Assembly: GCA_010093515.1 (NCBI GenBank)
Contig: MU001671.1
Coordinates: 1,431,734-1,495,733 of the forward strand
Source: Lineolata rhizophorae
Taxonomy: Eukaryota; Ascomycota; Dothideomycetes; Lineolatales; Lineolataceae
DNA length: 64,000 nt
Direction of reading: 5' to 3'
A model generated the notes under the pieces. It did no database searches and was not told the DNA's origin. It was given only the letters and a program-made list of their open reading frames with translations. Below, one piece after another: positions 21,619-34,251 of the stretch. Position 1 is the stretch's first letter, and each line of letters opens with the position of its first letter. A program made the position numbers and the translations under genes.

Positions 21619-24079
21619 ATGATCGAGCCAGCCTCGGCCGCCCGCCCCATCCATTGCCCGCCCGCCTGCTCTGCCTCGCCAGCCAGACACGCCCGCGAAG
21701 ACCGCGCCCTGCTGCCTCCGCCATTGCCCCGCGCGTCCACCGGCAGCATCGCGGCCCGCGTCCCCCCGAACCTCGCCCTCGCTGCCGCGGCGACGTCCCA
21801 ACGTCGCTCACCTCATCACCGCCGTCGCCCGCCGCCGTCCGGCCTCTGCCGCAGCCCCTTGCACAGCCCGCCGCACGCCCTCCGCGCCAGGCCTCCGTGC
21901 GGCTCCAATCCCCGAGCTCAGCATCAGCGCTGCGAAAGGCTCCGAGGTCGAAAGAGGCGCGGCGTCACAGCCGACGGGTGAGTGGTTTTACTCCCTTGCA
22001 GCCAACAGCCTCGCATTAGTGCTGGGCGGGCAATTTGGGGAGCGGGCCTGGGGGTCAGTCTGACGCCAAGACTTATTTATGCCTCGTTTCCCCTCCAGTC
22101 CGTCGTCTGCCCGTCGCCGCTCGTCTTCGCCGTCGTCGAGGCTGCCAAGATCGCTCCACCACCATCGCTCTGCCACCGTCGCTGCCAGACCCAACTTCTT
22201 TGACAGTGCTCCCCGCGAGGTCAAGGCCGAGTACGACCTCGTCGCCACCGCTGCCGACATGCATCAAACCAGTTCGCGCCTGCTCCGCATGACGGACGAT
22301 GAGCGTCCGTTCACAAGAGTAAGTAGGACATACCGCGATGCAATTGCGTGTTTCTTGCTTCTCTAATTGTGTTGGCTTCTGCGTTGCCGCGTTCTGTTGG
22401 AATAGAAAGAGGTTGTTCTTGGTTCCATTTTCGTTTGCCGTTCTAGTCTTTCCGCCAACTCAAGGCAAGCCACCACCCCGCGGAAGAACCCGAGAGTTGA
22501 CGAGAAGTTTGTGTGTTGCCATTCAGGACTTCAAAGACCTGTTCTCCACGCTCATGGTCAGCCTGCCCCTGACGGCGCATCGAGTCCGATTTACCAAAGT
22601 CGACCACACCTTTACTTCCGAAGAAGCCATCAACAACCTCGGATCGCTAAAGTTCTCGCAATCAAACCGAATGCCCGACCCACGTGACCCGACCCGGATC
22701 GTGACCACGACCACTACGACGACTTTCTCCATGGCGAAGGAGATGGCACGGTCAATATGCCAAAAGTTCCTCGAGGCCAGGTTCGTGGAGTCGTTGGAGG
22801 GCAAGACCGACTTCGGGTCGCGGACGTCGGTGTGGCAAATGACCGCCAAGGGCATCCACATCCTGCAGCGGTTTTGTTCGCGCAATGGTATCCAGAGCGC
22901 GCACATTCAGCAAGTCTTCCAGTCGCCACGGAACACAATGCAGCTCGTCATTCTGGAGCGAGAGCCCGAGACCGACAAGCTGAACCACGATGAGGCGACC
23001 ATCGAGGTCATTTTCCGTCGTTTCGCCGGCCAGGAGGGCCCCAATGTCAAGACCACCACGACGGCGTCCGATTCCGACTCGGTGCAGGACTATTCGACCG
23101 GAATGGTCGGCGTCAAGGTGGCTAAGGAGCGCAAGGTCGGCGACAAGGTGTACTTCAACACCTTCACAGGCCGGGCCGCCTCCGACTGGCTGATGGACTG
23201 CTGCACCATGGTGGACCGGCGAGAAACCGTCGAGATCTCGACGCTGTTCATGGAGTACGGACTGATCGCACCGGTGGACATGGCGGCACACATTGCGCGC
23301 TTCGCGCCGACAAAGTCCGCCATCTACTATGTGACGCCCAAGGGCCAGCGGGTTGCCGGCTGGGTCGACAGCCCCAAGGGCTCCATCAACGGAGACGCGG
23401 CATCGATTCGCCCGCGTGAGGGCGCCGTGCGCGACTCCAACTCGAACCGCATGACAGTCATCTTGAAGGACCCTGCGCTGCGCCTGCTGTTCCGCGAGTT
23501 TCTGCGCGACACGCACTGCGAAGAGAACCTATCATTCTATCAGGACGTGCGAGAGTTTCTGACGGGCTACGCAGCGGCCAAGAAGGTGTCGAACCCGCCG
23601 AAGCCTGAGTCCGTCCGGGAGATGCTCGCGTGGGCATACAGTACGTTTTTACCACCCGCTTCAAATTTGACTAGCTGAGAACCGCTTACGCAAATACCCA
23701 GGCTTGTACAACGCGTTCCTCGCGCCCGGCTCTCCGTGCGAGCTCAACATCGACCACAACCTGCGCTCCGCGCTGGCCGCCCGCATGACGCGAGCGGTCG
23801 GCGACAACGAGGCCATGATGGAGAGCCTCGAGGCGGTCGCGTCACTCTTCGAGCAGGCCAAGAACTCCGTCTTCAAGCTGATGGCATCCGTAAGTTACTA
23901 TCCTGCGCTTCCCTGTCATCATTGGTGGATTTGTCCTAACAGGCGATTCGAAACAGGACTCGGTGCCCAAGTTCGCGCGCGAACCCAAGTACCAGAGCGT
24001 CTTGCGGGAGCGCAACCTCGAGGCCCCGCTGGCGGTAGCGGCCGCTGCCGGGATTGCCGCTCCGCGAAATTCGGGATAG
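21619..24079 (+). CDS. flbA: FlbA/RGS-1-type regulator of G-protein signalling (DEP-DEP-RGS)
   Basis: Five exons (21619-21977, 22099-22318, 22527-23640, 23702-23889, 23957-24079) give 667 aa. FlbA orthologues act as GTPase-activating proteins on the G-alpha subunit that promotes vegetative growth, thereby permitting conidiation. Exon 2 onward is clearly family-like: SSRLLRMTDDERPFTR joined to DFKDLFSTLMVSLPL, DEP domain 1 (about 230-310), DEP domain 2 (about 400-470, with TGRAASDWLMD), and the RGS box (about 500-640) with LKDPALRLLFREFLRDTHCEENLSF. The RGS box spans three exons. Exon 1 is Pro/Arg-rich and poorly conserved; ATG 21619 (CACCATG) is chosen because only this frame joins in phase with exon 2 across the GTGAGT/CCAG intron. 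The first 120 residues therefore carry lower confidence. chk1 follows in tandem. Confidence 0.88.
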
Positions 24080-25088
24080 ACGTTTCGGTCTGAAGGCACC
24101 TCGCCTTCTGCCGTTGTACTTGTCGACATGATACCACTTCTCTTGTTTCCGCGGTGATCTCATTTGCTTTTTTTAATTACTGCCCTCTTTCAATGCATAG
24201 CGTATTAGGGGAGTTGAGGTTTTACCGGCATGTTGGCCTGAACTGTTTTTTGCTGTGCCCTTTTTTTGTCCGACTCGGCCTTCAACTCCTCTCGTGGTCA
24301 TTCGGGTGCTGTTCGTACCTGAGACGGCCTGCATGACGCCGGGTAACTTTTCCCCATTCCTGTTTCTGTCAGCTTTTTTCTGCATAACGCATAGACGGGC
24401 TTTAGGGCGCCAAAATTCCCGACTCCTCACTGGCTCAACCCTCCTTTTCTTTTTCGGGGCCGTGGATGACAGAAAGATTTGTGCCATTTTCGGCCCTTCA
24501 AATTCGGTCCGACCCAGCTTCTTCTTTTTCCATGCACTTGCTCGGCCTCGTGCCGTTTTAAACACTATACTTTGTCTTCAGGGCGCAGCGAGAAACGCAC
24601 CTTTTCGCCAGCGCCATCGCGGCGCGGCACAAAACATCCGCATTGTATGTACCTAGTAACCACACTCTCTGTGGCGTGTAATCGCGTAAACGGAATGGGT
24701 ATCTAGCCTCCAAGGGAGGCACAATAAGCTCTGCGGATGCGGCCGATGTGAACATGCTAGGGGTACTGTCCATAAATTCACCGAACTCTTTTCGGCCGCG
24801 CCTGATCTAGGCTGCGCTGCTTGTCTGGTTATCACTACGGCGCGAAGGAGCGTCACGGCAACCCGCCAAATTGCAGCATTATGCCGTTGCTATCGATAAA
24901 GGCGGTTCGGCACTGCGGCTGCCGCCACCCGCGGCCGGGCCTCGACCCTTGAACTACTCGGCTTTGCTTGTTTACGCTCATGCGACAACACCACTGCCGA
25001 CGCGCCTGAAAACGCGTTCTCGACCATTGCATTTTTCCCCCGTTGTTTGAAACACATTTTTGTCACGCTAACCCTTTTGTGCTCTCCG
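24080..25088. other. Intergenic region between flbA and chk1
   Basis: About 1 kb holding the flbA 3' UTR and chk1 promoter. No gene is supportable. The last 60 nt before the chk1 ATG are T/C-rich, as in a fungal leader. Confidence 0.45.
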
Positions 25089-26876
25089 ATGACGGTTCCT
25101 CCCAGTGTAAGCATTTTTGGCATCTACAATTCCAATTGACAGGCCGGCAAATGCTGACATGCTTCTCAGTCGCAGGTGGCGCCGCTGCCCAACAACCTCC
25201 CCTTCCGCGTCGTCTCGCGCACAATCGGACAGGGCGCCTACGCCTCGATCCGCAAGGCGATCCCGCTACACGCAACCAAGCCCGTCATCGCCATTAAATT
25301 CGTCAACAAGGAGCACGCGTTCGGGACGGGCCGGCTGTCGGCCAAGCAGCTGCTAACGGAGATCTCGCTGCACCGGCACCTAGGCAAGCACACCAATGTG
25401 ATCCAGTTCCTGGCGCACGGCGAGGACCCGGGCTGGACGTGGATCGCTATGGAACTGGCCGAAGGCGGCGACCTGTTCGACAAAATCGAGGCCGACCAGG
25501 GCGTCGGCGAGGACGTGGCCCACTTCTATTTCAGCCAGCTCGTCAACGCCGTCGGCTACATGCACTCCAAGGGCGTCGCCCACCGCGACCTCAAGCCCGA
25601 GAACATGCTGCTCTCGGGCGAAGGGGACCTCAAGCTAGCCGACTTCGGCCTCGCCGCCCTATTTCGCAACGACCAGGGCCAGTCGCGGCTCTGCAAGGGC
25701 GTGTGCGGCTCGCCGCCGTACATGGCACCCGAGGTGGTAGGCGGCAAGCGCCCACCGGGCGCCACCCAGGGAGGCGTCCCTAGGAAGGACGTCCTCGAGC
25801 GTGGCTACGCCCCGGACGCCGCCGACATCTGGTCCTGCGGCGTGGTGCTCTTCGTGCTGCTGGCGGGCAACACGCCCTGGGACGAGCCGACGCCGCGCTC
25901 GTACGAGTTCGCTGCCTACGTATCAGCCAAGGGGCGGCCCGGAGGCGCCGGCTACGCCGACGAGGAGCTCTGGTGGCGCCTGCCCGCCGGCGCGCTGTCG
26001 CTGCTGCGCGGAATGCTCAAACTGGACCCGGCCGCCCGCTTCGGCCTCGACGAGGTGCGCACCCATCCCTGGTTCACGCGCGAGAACCCGCACCTCAGCC
26101 CCGCCGGCACGGCCGCCAACCCCGTCGGCCTCGCCACCCAGATGCTCGAGAGCCTGCGCATCGACTTCAGTGCGGACCCGACGACCATGCCGCTGTCGCA
26201 GCAGGAGCAGCGGCGACGCGTCGCCGCCGCCGCCGACGCCATGGATATCGACGACGGAGCGGCCAGGTTCGCCAGCACCCAGCCCGAGACCCCGCTCCAG
26301 GACATGGCGTTCGACTGGGAGCGCCCCGCGCGCGCCGACGCTCTGCACGGCATCAGCGCCAGCCAGCCCGCGTCCGGCGCGGGCACGGGCGCGGGCCCGC
26401 GCGGCGGCGCCTCGACATCGCGCGCGCCACTGCTGCTCGACGGCCTGGCCAACGACCCGTCGCTCTCGCAGTTCATGGCCACGCCCTCGGTGCCCGAGAG
26501 CCTGACGCAGGCGGCGCGGCGCTTCCGCGACATCGTGCCCGCGCACTCGCTGGCGCGCTTCCTGTCCGGGGCGGCGCCCGCGCTGCTGCTGGCCACGCTG
26601 GCGGCCGCCCTGCACCGGCTGGGCGTGCCGGTGCCGCCGGAGACGGCGGCCGCGGCGCGCGCCGAGGCGCTGCGCGCGCAGGGCGAGGCCTGGATCCGCG
26701 TCAAGACGGTGGACGGGCGGCAGCAGGGGCTCAACGGGAATGTCGTCGTCGAGACGGTTGGGGATGGCGTCTGGGAGGTGAGGTTTTTGAAGGCGAAGGG
26801 GGATCCGTTGGAGTGGAGGAGGTTTTTCAAAAAGGTGGCGGTGCTGTGCAAGGACGTGGTGTTGTTGCCGGGCTGA
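25089..26876 (+). CDS. chk1: Checkpoint serine/threonine kinase Chk1
   Basis: Two exons: a six-codon first exon (25089-25106, MTVPPS) and 25176-26876, giving 572 aa. The upstream exon is needed because the long frame has only GTG at its start, directly after a CAG acceptor; ATG-ACG-GTT-CCT-CCC-AGT followed by GTAAGC joins it in phase. Kinase landmarks: GQGAYASIRKAI glycine loop, catalytic Lys47 (IAIKF), HRDLKPEN with Asp144, DFG at Asp162, and CGSPPYMAPE. The kinase domain ends near residue 295. The linker has several SQ/TQ sites (for example TMPLSQQ, DPSLSQF), candidate targets of ATR/Mec1-type kinases. The C-terminus ends with WRRFFKKVAVLCKDVVLL, resembling the Chk1 autoinhibitory KA1-like region. 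Chk1 relays replication and DNA-damage signals to block mitotic entry. Its placement beside flbA looks incidental. Confidence 0.93.
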
Positions 26877-29800
26877 GGTGCGGTGAGTGGGTATTGGGAA
26901 GGAAATCTAATTTGTCTCGCTCAAGGATGGGCTTGTCTGCGCCCTTTTGCATGGAATGACTTTGGATGTCTGGGGATATTGTTTTGGCGCTGGATCATGT
27001 GTTATTCCTGGCATTTCAAGATAACCCCTTCGCATTTTTCTCAGGGGCGGTAGCTGGTCTATTCAACTAATATCAAGATTGACGTTTCAAGCAGGGAATG
27101 CGAGCACTGCCATGATGCTTGTAGTCTACTTGTAGAAGCTTATACCCATTGAGCCTTTTTTTCTATCATCCTAGATTATGTCTATATGCCAATGAAAAAG
27201 CCATCTGCTGTGTTAGAAATCCTCATGGATAGTGTAGCATGGCGCTACTGATAGTAGGACTTGACGATTCCATAGGAACAACGGGCTTTGAGCCATTTAC
27301 CGATATCAACCTATCTAGTAGGCCATTCCCAGACCCGATTACAGAGCTTCCTCCAAGCCCTATGACTAAAACGCCTTCAACGGCCCTCACACCTCGCGAG
27401 GTTCCTTGTCGTCGTTATTACTGGAACGTCGGTCCCGACATCTCGACTAGCGCCAAACGCATCTCGGACCGAGCAAACACGTCCACTTTACAACAGTCCA
27501 AAATTTAGCGCCAGCAGTTCGTTTTGTCAACACGATGGTACGGTAGCAGCAGTAGCAAAGTATCAGAGAACTTCCTCCCCCCGCCCTTTCAGCCGCCTGA
27601 AGAGTCTGGACAGTCAGGTATGTAATGTTGGGTGCTTGGCAAGCGCGACCCAGTCCCACGGAAATTCACCTCCCGTCGTCGCATTCCCGCGCTCACTCGT
27701 ACCAGGCAGTTGCCTGTCGCCAAGCACTGCCGAATCAACTCCCCCATTTTCCAGATCGGGCCTAGACAGAAGCTTCTTTCCCATATGTACTGTGTCGGGT
27801 ACCTACCCCAGAGACTACGTAGTATGCGCCGGATACTCTCCGCGTACCGCGGTCCTCCCATGGCGCCAATCTGCCACCTAGCCACGGAAGAGCTGCCAAG
27901 GCCCGAGGAATCCTGGGGAGCGTTCCCCCTTGCCTCCTGCCCATCGCTGGTTCCGAGATGGACTGACGCATCGGGCAAGCTTCCCCGAGATCCGCGGAAA
28001 ACCTAGGTAGGGCCTACGCAGGCTACGCCCCGTTCTAGATTCCTAAGACGTCCCTTGGGTTCCGTCCATGGCTCGTCAGGATTGCCAAGAAGCGGCACAA
28101 TGAAAATTTTCAGTTACGGTTTGGTGGTTGATCCAGCTATCGCGAGCCAAAGTCCTCCACCCGTGGGACCCGTGACGTTGACCCATGGTCACTGTTGTAC
28201 GTAGCAGCGGTGGGCTACCGCCTCCCCGGACCGGGGAAAAGTTAAATGTGTCGGGGTCATAGAGCTGCTATTTTTAGCTAGGCACGTGTCCATGGAGTTG
28301 AAATGCAGAGCGGTTGGGTCCTGTCACAAAGCAAAACGCGAGTTTTCAGGGTCCTACGAACAACTGCTTGAGACGTTGGTAGTCTTCAAACACGAATCAT
28401 ATGCGGTGAAGACCTTGGGGGATAAGAATGCAAGTAGAACGATTGGCACCAGCATGACACGCTCATGTTAATATCACAGTTTTAGAGTTAATCTATAGTC
28501 AAGCACTGAGCACGAGATATTTAACTGAAGCAAAGGTAAAGATTACATGTAAGGAGTCTTCTTCCTAGCCATGTTTCTAAGACTCCGGTGGTACTCGAGA
28601 ATTAATGAAACCTTCTCCCAATGTGAAGGACCCTGGCGGCAGTACTATGTGGTCCACAGATTTTGAACCAACTTGATGGTTTCGTCCGAAATAAAATACT
28701 TTATCAGCAGAATAAGTTAGAGGCAAATATATATCGATATAAAGTGGGCAGAGCACTCCGCTTTGTCATATCGCAAACAACTCTAACAACTCTATCACTC
28801 AGACCTGCGTCACACTGTGTCGAGTGAACGTTCAGCGGCTCAACTTATTCAATTGAATTGGTCGGGTTTTCTCGTTTAAAGAGAAAAGAGTAGAGTCGAT
28901 CTTGTCTACTGCGTGAGTGAGGAAGATAGCGAGGCAGCGTGAATTTTGTGTATACCTGTGTATAGTGGAAGTGTGTTGACTTAAGTGGTGAAAGGGGGTG
29001 ACTGCTCGGACGCAAGCAAGCCAGAGGAGTAAAGGGTTGCATAACCTGCTTAGCCGCGAAACTATCGCCAGACGCTTGGCTTTGAGCCTAGAATAGCGTC
29101 CTACCTGTAGCGTCGGACTTCCCTTCTATAATAAAGAATAGGAAGTACACCTCCGTAATGTTACTGGACGGTTCACTGACTAGGTGCTGAGCATCCTACC
29201 AGTTTATGAGTAGCTGCAAGCCGCCTAAATTGAGTGGGGAAGAAGAGTTCCCGGGCCTGATATTCCGACGCTGGCATCTGGGCTGGAAGCGTTCAGGATT
29301 GTTGGCAGTTCGCGTGCCACCGGCGTTATTCTAGTATCTTGAACGTCCTCGTTCGGCCGCTCCTGGGACATGACATGCTCCACACTATCCACCAACCAGC
29401 CTAATAGTTCGTAAGCTACAGCTGCATTGATGTAGTGTAGTGATAGCAAGCTTACCTTGTCTGCGGCTTGACTTTGGTAGGCGGCCAACATATATAAAGA
29501 GCAGCGAGTTCATCCTCTCCAAGAGGATGAGGAGGAAGCGTGGTGCTTTCCCTTCCATGCCGTACAGAGAATTTTGAGGCATGTACCCGCCACTTACAGT
29601 TACCATATGCTCCGCCTGAGTTCTCCGGTTTACAAAGCCGACCAAAGTTTGTGGATATGTCTATGCTACTCCTCTTCTCTAATATAGATGAACCGTTATT
29701 CCATGCCACTGTATTGTTGAGCTGTTTCCCTTTTCTCTACTGCCTCCTATTGGAGGTAGCAGTTGTAAGAGCGGACGAAGCTAGTACCGGTGAAGAGCCA

Positions 29801-32800
29801 ACGTTGGTAGAGTCCACGTCAGGGGCGAGGAGATATATATATGAGAGCTAAGGAGAGATTCTCAGTTTCAATCTCGTTCTCTCAACTAAGGCTTTTGGAG
29901 AGTCCGAAGACATTATCGGAGTTGTTTTGCTGGCTTCAGTAAGAGGGTTGATGTTAGAACCGACAGTCGGGGGAACAGCGGACAAAAGTTGCGGGATAGA
30001 GGCCCGCGATAAGGGAGTGACTTTGGGAGACTTTAAAGGAGTCCTCCGTATTTCTTTGCCTTCCTCTACCGTAACTTCCTTGGTATGACGAACTCTTGCA
30101 AGCCGTTAGCAAGGGAACCTAGAAATCTACACCGAATTGGGATGAAGCGTTGTACATATGCTCTGTACATCACCCTGGGCGCCTCGTTGAGTCGTTAGTT
30201 CCTACTCCTCGCCGGTGAACTGGCATTACTTGCACGATTTGCTTCTCTATCTAGCTTGTGAGAATTGACTAGAATGTGATGGATTCAATAACGTGGTTGA
30301 TTTGTCGGATCGCCCCTCGTGTTGGCAACGATTCCAGTCTCGCCTAAGCGCTGACACCCAGCAAGCTAGAGCGACTTTAGAGCGCTGTCTAGTGATGGTG
30401 ACCCAGATGGTCGGTATAGTTTTGTTTGAGTCGACAATTTGACCGATCCTGGCTATATAAACCGACGACGAGGTATCTATTTCGAAGCATCTACGCATGG
30501 ATCGGAGTCGGAGGATCGTCACTGGCGACATGTCAATTCCGTGACCAATGACAGCCCTCTTTCCCAATCATCGTATTGTAAAAATATCAGCCAGACACGA
30601 TCCTCAGTTCAAATTCCCTTTTCACTTCTCACATTCCTTTATCATGATGGCACCATGCCTGCGTAGGCTCCAGAACGCCTTACTGAGAGAATAGACGACG
30701 AACATTCACTTCACGCCGACATTATGAGAAGGATCTCACTTCTAAGCAGAGGTCCAAGAAGTGGACAAAGAAAGCGAATATAAAGTAGCGCTTACAACGC
30801 AAAAATTTAGGAGTCCAGTCAGCCTATGCGATAGGATTGGAGAGTGAATGGTAATGTCGAAGAGAATCTGCTGAATTCAAGAAGTGCGTATAGGCCTACA
30901 GCTATGGCCATGGAAAGCGCCTGCATCCGCTGGTTTTCACGATAACTAGGGTTATTAGCCGTCATGACGATCGTACACAATAGTTCCGTTTCAAGATTCT
31001 GTTTTGTAAATTCGAGATTTGGGCAGCCAGCTCCCTGTGCGCGTTTTGAAGGCGGTCAGCAGATGCGAGAATGCAATTCGAAACTTACCCTTTGGGTAAA
31101 TGACTGTGCGGGTACGTTCCCGTGTTAGCGATTTGTTCATGCTTTCTATAAAAAGCCAAAATTCAAAGTCGACTTAAGACACTTTGTAAAAACTGGTCTC
31201 AGATCTAGACTATTCTCTGGTCTAGGAGGCGAAGACTATCAAGAAGACAGAGGACGGAAATTTCGAAGTAGAAGATACTCCTGTAAGGGCTTCGTAGGGT
31301 TTGAAAACCTCTAGATTTGTGTGGTGGATTCTCCCGCATGTGCTGGCCGACTTTTGAAAAGTGGATACTGAACCCATGTCCGCTAGCGGTCTATATAGAC
31401 CCCTCGAAAATATAGGAAATCCTCTCGAAAATTCATTTAGGAAAATATACAAAGCCTACGCTGGAAAACTTCTCACATAAACCTGGTGGCTTCTGAGCCA
31501 TTTTAGAACCTGTTCCCAAATTCACATTATAGAAGCTGTTCGCTCACGTTAGCCGTCTATCTATATACACTCTAACCTACATGTTCCCTTTGCTCTTAAG
31601 GCACGGGTTGAATTTGCTATTGATATACTCGAGAGCTCTACAGAGGCTGTTACCAAACCTCTAAAATAATATCCGCAGTATCTGACGAGCTATAATCCTC
31701 CTAAACCTCCGCTTGTTCCTATGCTAACCGTATATAGATCTGCCGGTACGCCCGTCGTAAATCGTGGAAAATGAACTTTAGGATCCTTCTTTCCAGATTC
31801 AGGTTTCGGCTGCTAACGCGATATATCTATATCGTTTACTAGATTTTGAGAATTGAAAAATGACAGCCACCAAATGGCCGTCAGAGGTATGGGTGACCAA
31901 CCACCCTTCAGGGAACGAGTATGAGAGGTAGAATATGCGTTAGCAATGCTAGAATATCGATCCTCACGAAGAGATTATTAACGAAACCATCATCTTATGC
32001 AGAATACGATTGGTCACGATCTCTCGGCCGTTAGTACGTACAGCATCCCTAGCCGCAGCTGAATCCAGAAATCCCTGTTCTGGGCCGCGATAAAATTTCC
32101 TAGATTCTAGTAGCTAAAGCTTCACATATTGCAATTGCGAAACTTCTGTAGATACATGTTGCCGGCGGAAGTCCATTGACCTTGCACTAAATCTTCAGAT
32201 TCTTTGTAGGCTTTTCTTACAAGCTTTCGAGTTTGTCTTGGACGCTTGCTGGATATCGACATCGGCTGTTGAACAACACGGTGAGGATCTCCTTTGGCTA
32301 GATTCCGGACAGTCCTGCTCTCTGGATTGGAATTGATCTGTAAATTGAGTCGAAGAGTGTGTGGTTTCCCGCAAACTGCTTCGCCCTTGTCAACGCAAAT
32401 CTCGTACTTTGCGTCGTTATTTTGCTGTTCTAGCAGGAAAGAGACGGTTCCCTGCGCCGCCCAAGCCCGGATTCAGCAAGGGAGCCATTGCCGATTTGCT
32501 CGGTGCAGCACCGTCAAAAAGCTACTTAATAGCATTTTTGACGGCGTTCGAAATTATATCTACAATGTCACTTCGTCAGATCAAGAGGTACAGCTTTGGG
32601 TTCACGTAATGAAGGAACTGTTTATAAGATAGAAGAGTTGCTTGATGTATTGAGTAGCCAAGTATTGATATTGAGGGATTTTTGCTCCTGAATCGTTCAA
32701 CATGGGTATGTATTGATAATGCTCTCTCTTATAACTTTCGCTACAAGCAATGAGAATTGGGGGTGTTGTTGCCGCGAGCTCTCGCCGTAGGCATTGAAAA

Positions 32801-34251
32801 CGTCACCGTTCCAGAGATTCTAAATCCTAACTACTTCTATGGTTATTGATTCGCCATTCAAGCGCCAGCTGTCTGCGACGATTATCATCAACCGGACTGA
32901 AAAGCGGGCAGTTACATCGCGACGAGACTCGGTTTTAATTTTCCGGTCCACTGTATATTCGACATAGCCGACCGCTGGAGGAGAACCGCTAGGATAAGAA
33001 CAAGTGGTTCATCTACCAGAATTAGCGCTGGGACAGGCAAATGTGGGATTTATTACGAATCGTGCGCACGATGGCGGTTTGACTAGCAACAGCGCCTGTA
33101 GTAGTACAGGGGCTCTGACGATCCCTGTCTCCTGTCTCTTCTGGTAGCCATGTGCCACCGAGCTCACTAGGTTTGTTCCTTATTGAAAGTGGCTTTTGTC
33201 CAAGGCCTTCCGTGGATGCATTGAGGACGGTGGCCGCATGGTACTGTTTTTGAGTGAAGCCTCTTAATTTAGTGACCGAAACGCGGAAGAGGATCCACTT
33301 TTGGTTCTCGTTTAGAGCAGTCTGCGGAGGCTCCTAGCCAACGACCTCGAGTCGGCCTCTAGATCTAGCCGCCTAGTTGAGCCCTCCTCTTGGCAGCTCA
33401 CTAGCCGAACGTTCATTTTCAAGTTGGGCCTATCAAATGAGCCTCGAATTCCTCAAACAACGTTACATTTGTCCAATTTGTATGCAATGAAGTAGCTGCT
33501 TCAACGGGTGCGGTCTATGTAGTTGTCTCGCTCCCCTAAGCGATTGCCAAGCCGGACTAGAGAACATCCCGACAAGCCCTCTTCGTTTGGACCAGTACGA
33601 TGCCGCATTGACATTCGGCACCATCACTGGCCAACCAAATCCATCAGGCCGTCGAAACTCTTCTACAAGTTCAGCTGGCCGACGCACCGTGCAGCGTACT
33701 GCCTAAGCCAATCGAGGAGGTGATCGGACGGGGGCAGGTTAGTGAAAGCCATCTACTACGACAGCACATGAATCACAGCCAGCCTCGCGCATCTCAGCAG
33801 AGATGTATGTAAACCAGTCTAGCCTCAAATCTCGCACTTAGCCCTGACAGTGGCATATCCCGAGCTTCGGAGCTTGATTCGATGGACTTGACTCTCTGGC
33901 AGCGTTTGGGAGTGTGAAATACTGACTGGTCGGCTAGGTATTTTCTTTGAAGTAACAGGCTGCTTGAGCAGATCCATAGGATACACGTGCTTTGGGCCGT
34001 CCTATTCGTGCTCACCATCTTTTTGAGGTGCTGCACGATCTGCAAGCTTTTGAATAAGATATCGCTTGCCACCGTAGTCTTATATCCCAGGGCCCCGTAG
34101 CCGTGGGCGTCAGCAAAGACATTCCTATGCCCCCGGCCTTTCGCCCCACTGACCGTTAAACTCTTCGTTTGTGTTCGAGATGCCGCCTTTGGTCTGGCGA
34201 GCTACATTTGATCGAGCGTACTGACCAGCCACGAGAACTCTTCCTCCGCAG
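26877..34251. other. AT-richer gene-poor block, probably decayed repeats
   Basis: Over 7 kb contain no supportable gene. Composition shifts to clearly higher AT, with frequent TATA/TATATA strings from about 28.4 kb to 33 kb, unlike the GC-rich genes on both sides. Open frames are short and full of TAA/TAG. Around 31600-31790 the plus strand keeps one mostly open frame with two TAA/TGA interruptions, which may be a decayed coding trace. The pattern fits ancient transposon remains altered by RIP-type C-to-T mutation, but no terminal repeat or catalytic motif could be identified by eye. Confidence 0.45.

Noticed and set aside
21384-22019. Alternative first-exon frame for flbA
   Set aside because: It reaches the same donor but in the wrong phase; splicing would give a stop soon after the acceptor.
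25801-26959. Long open frames on both strands across the chk1 3' half
   Set aside because: GC-rich shadows; only the chk1 frame carries kinase and C-terminal motifs.
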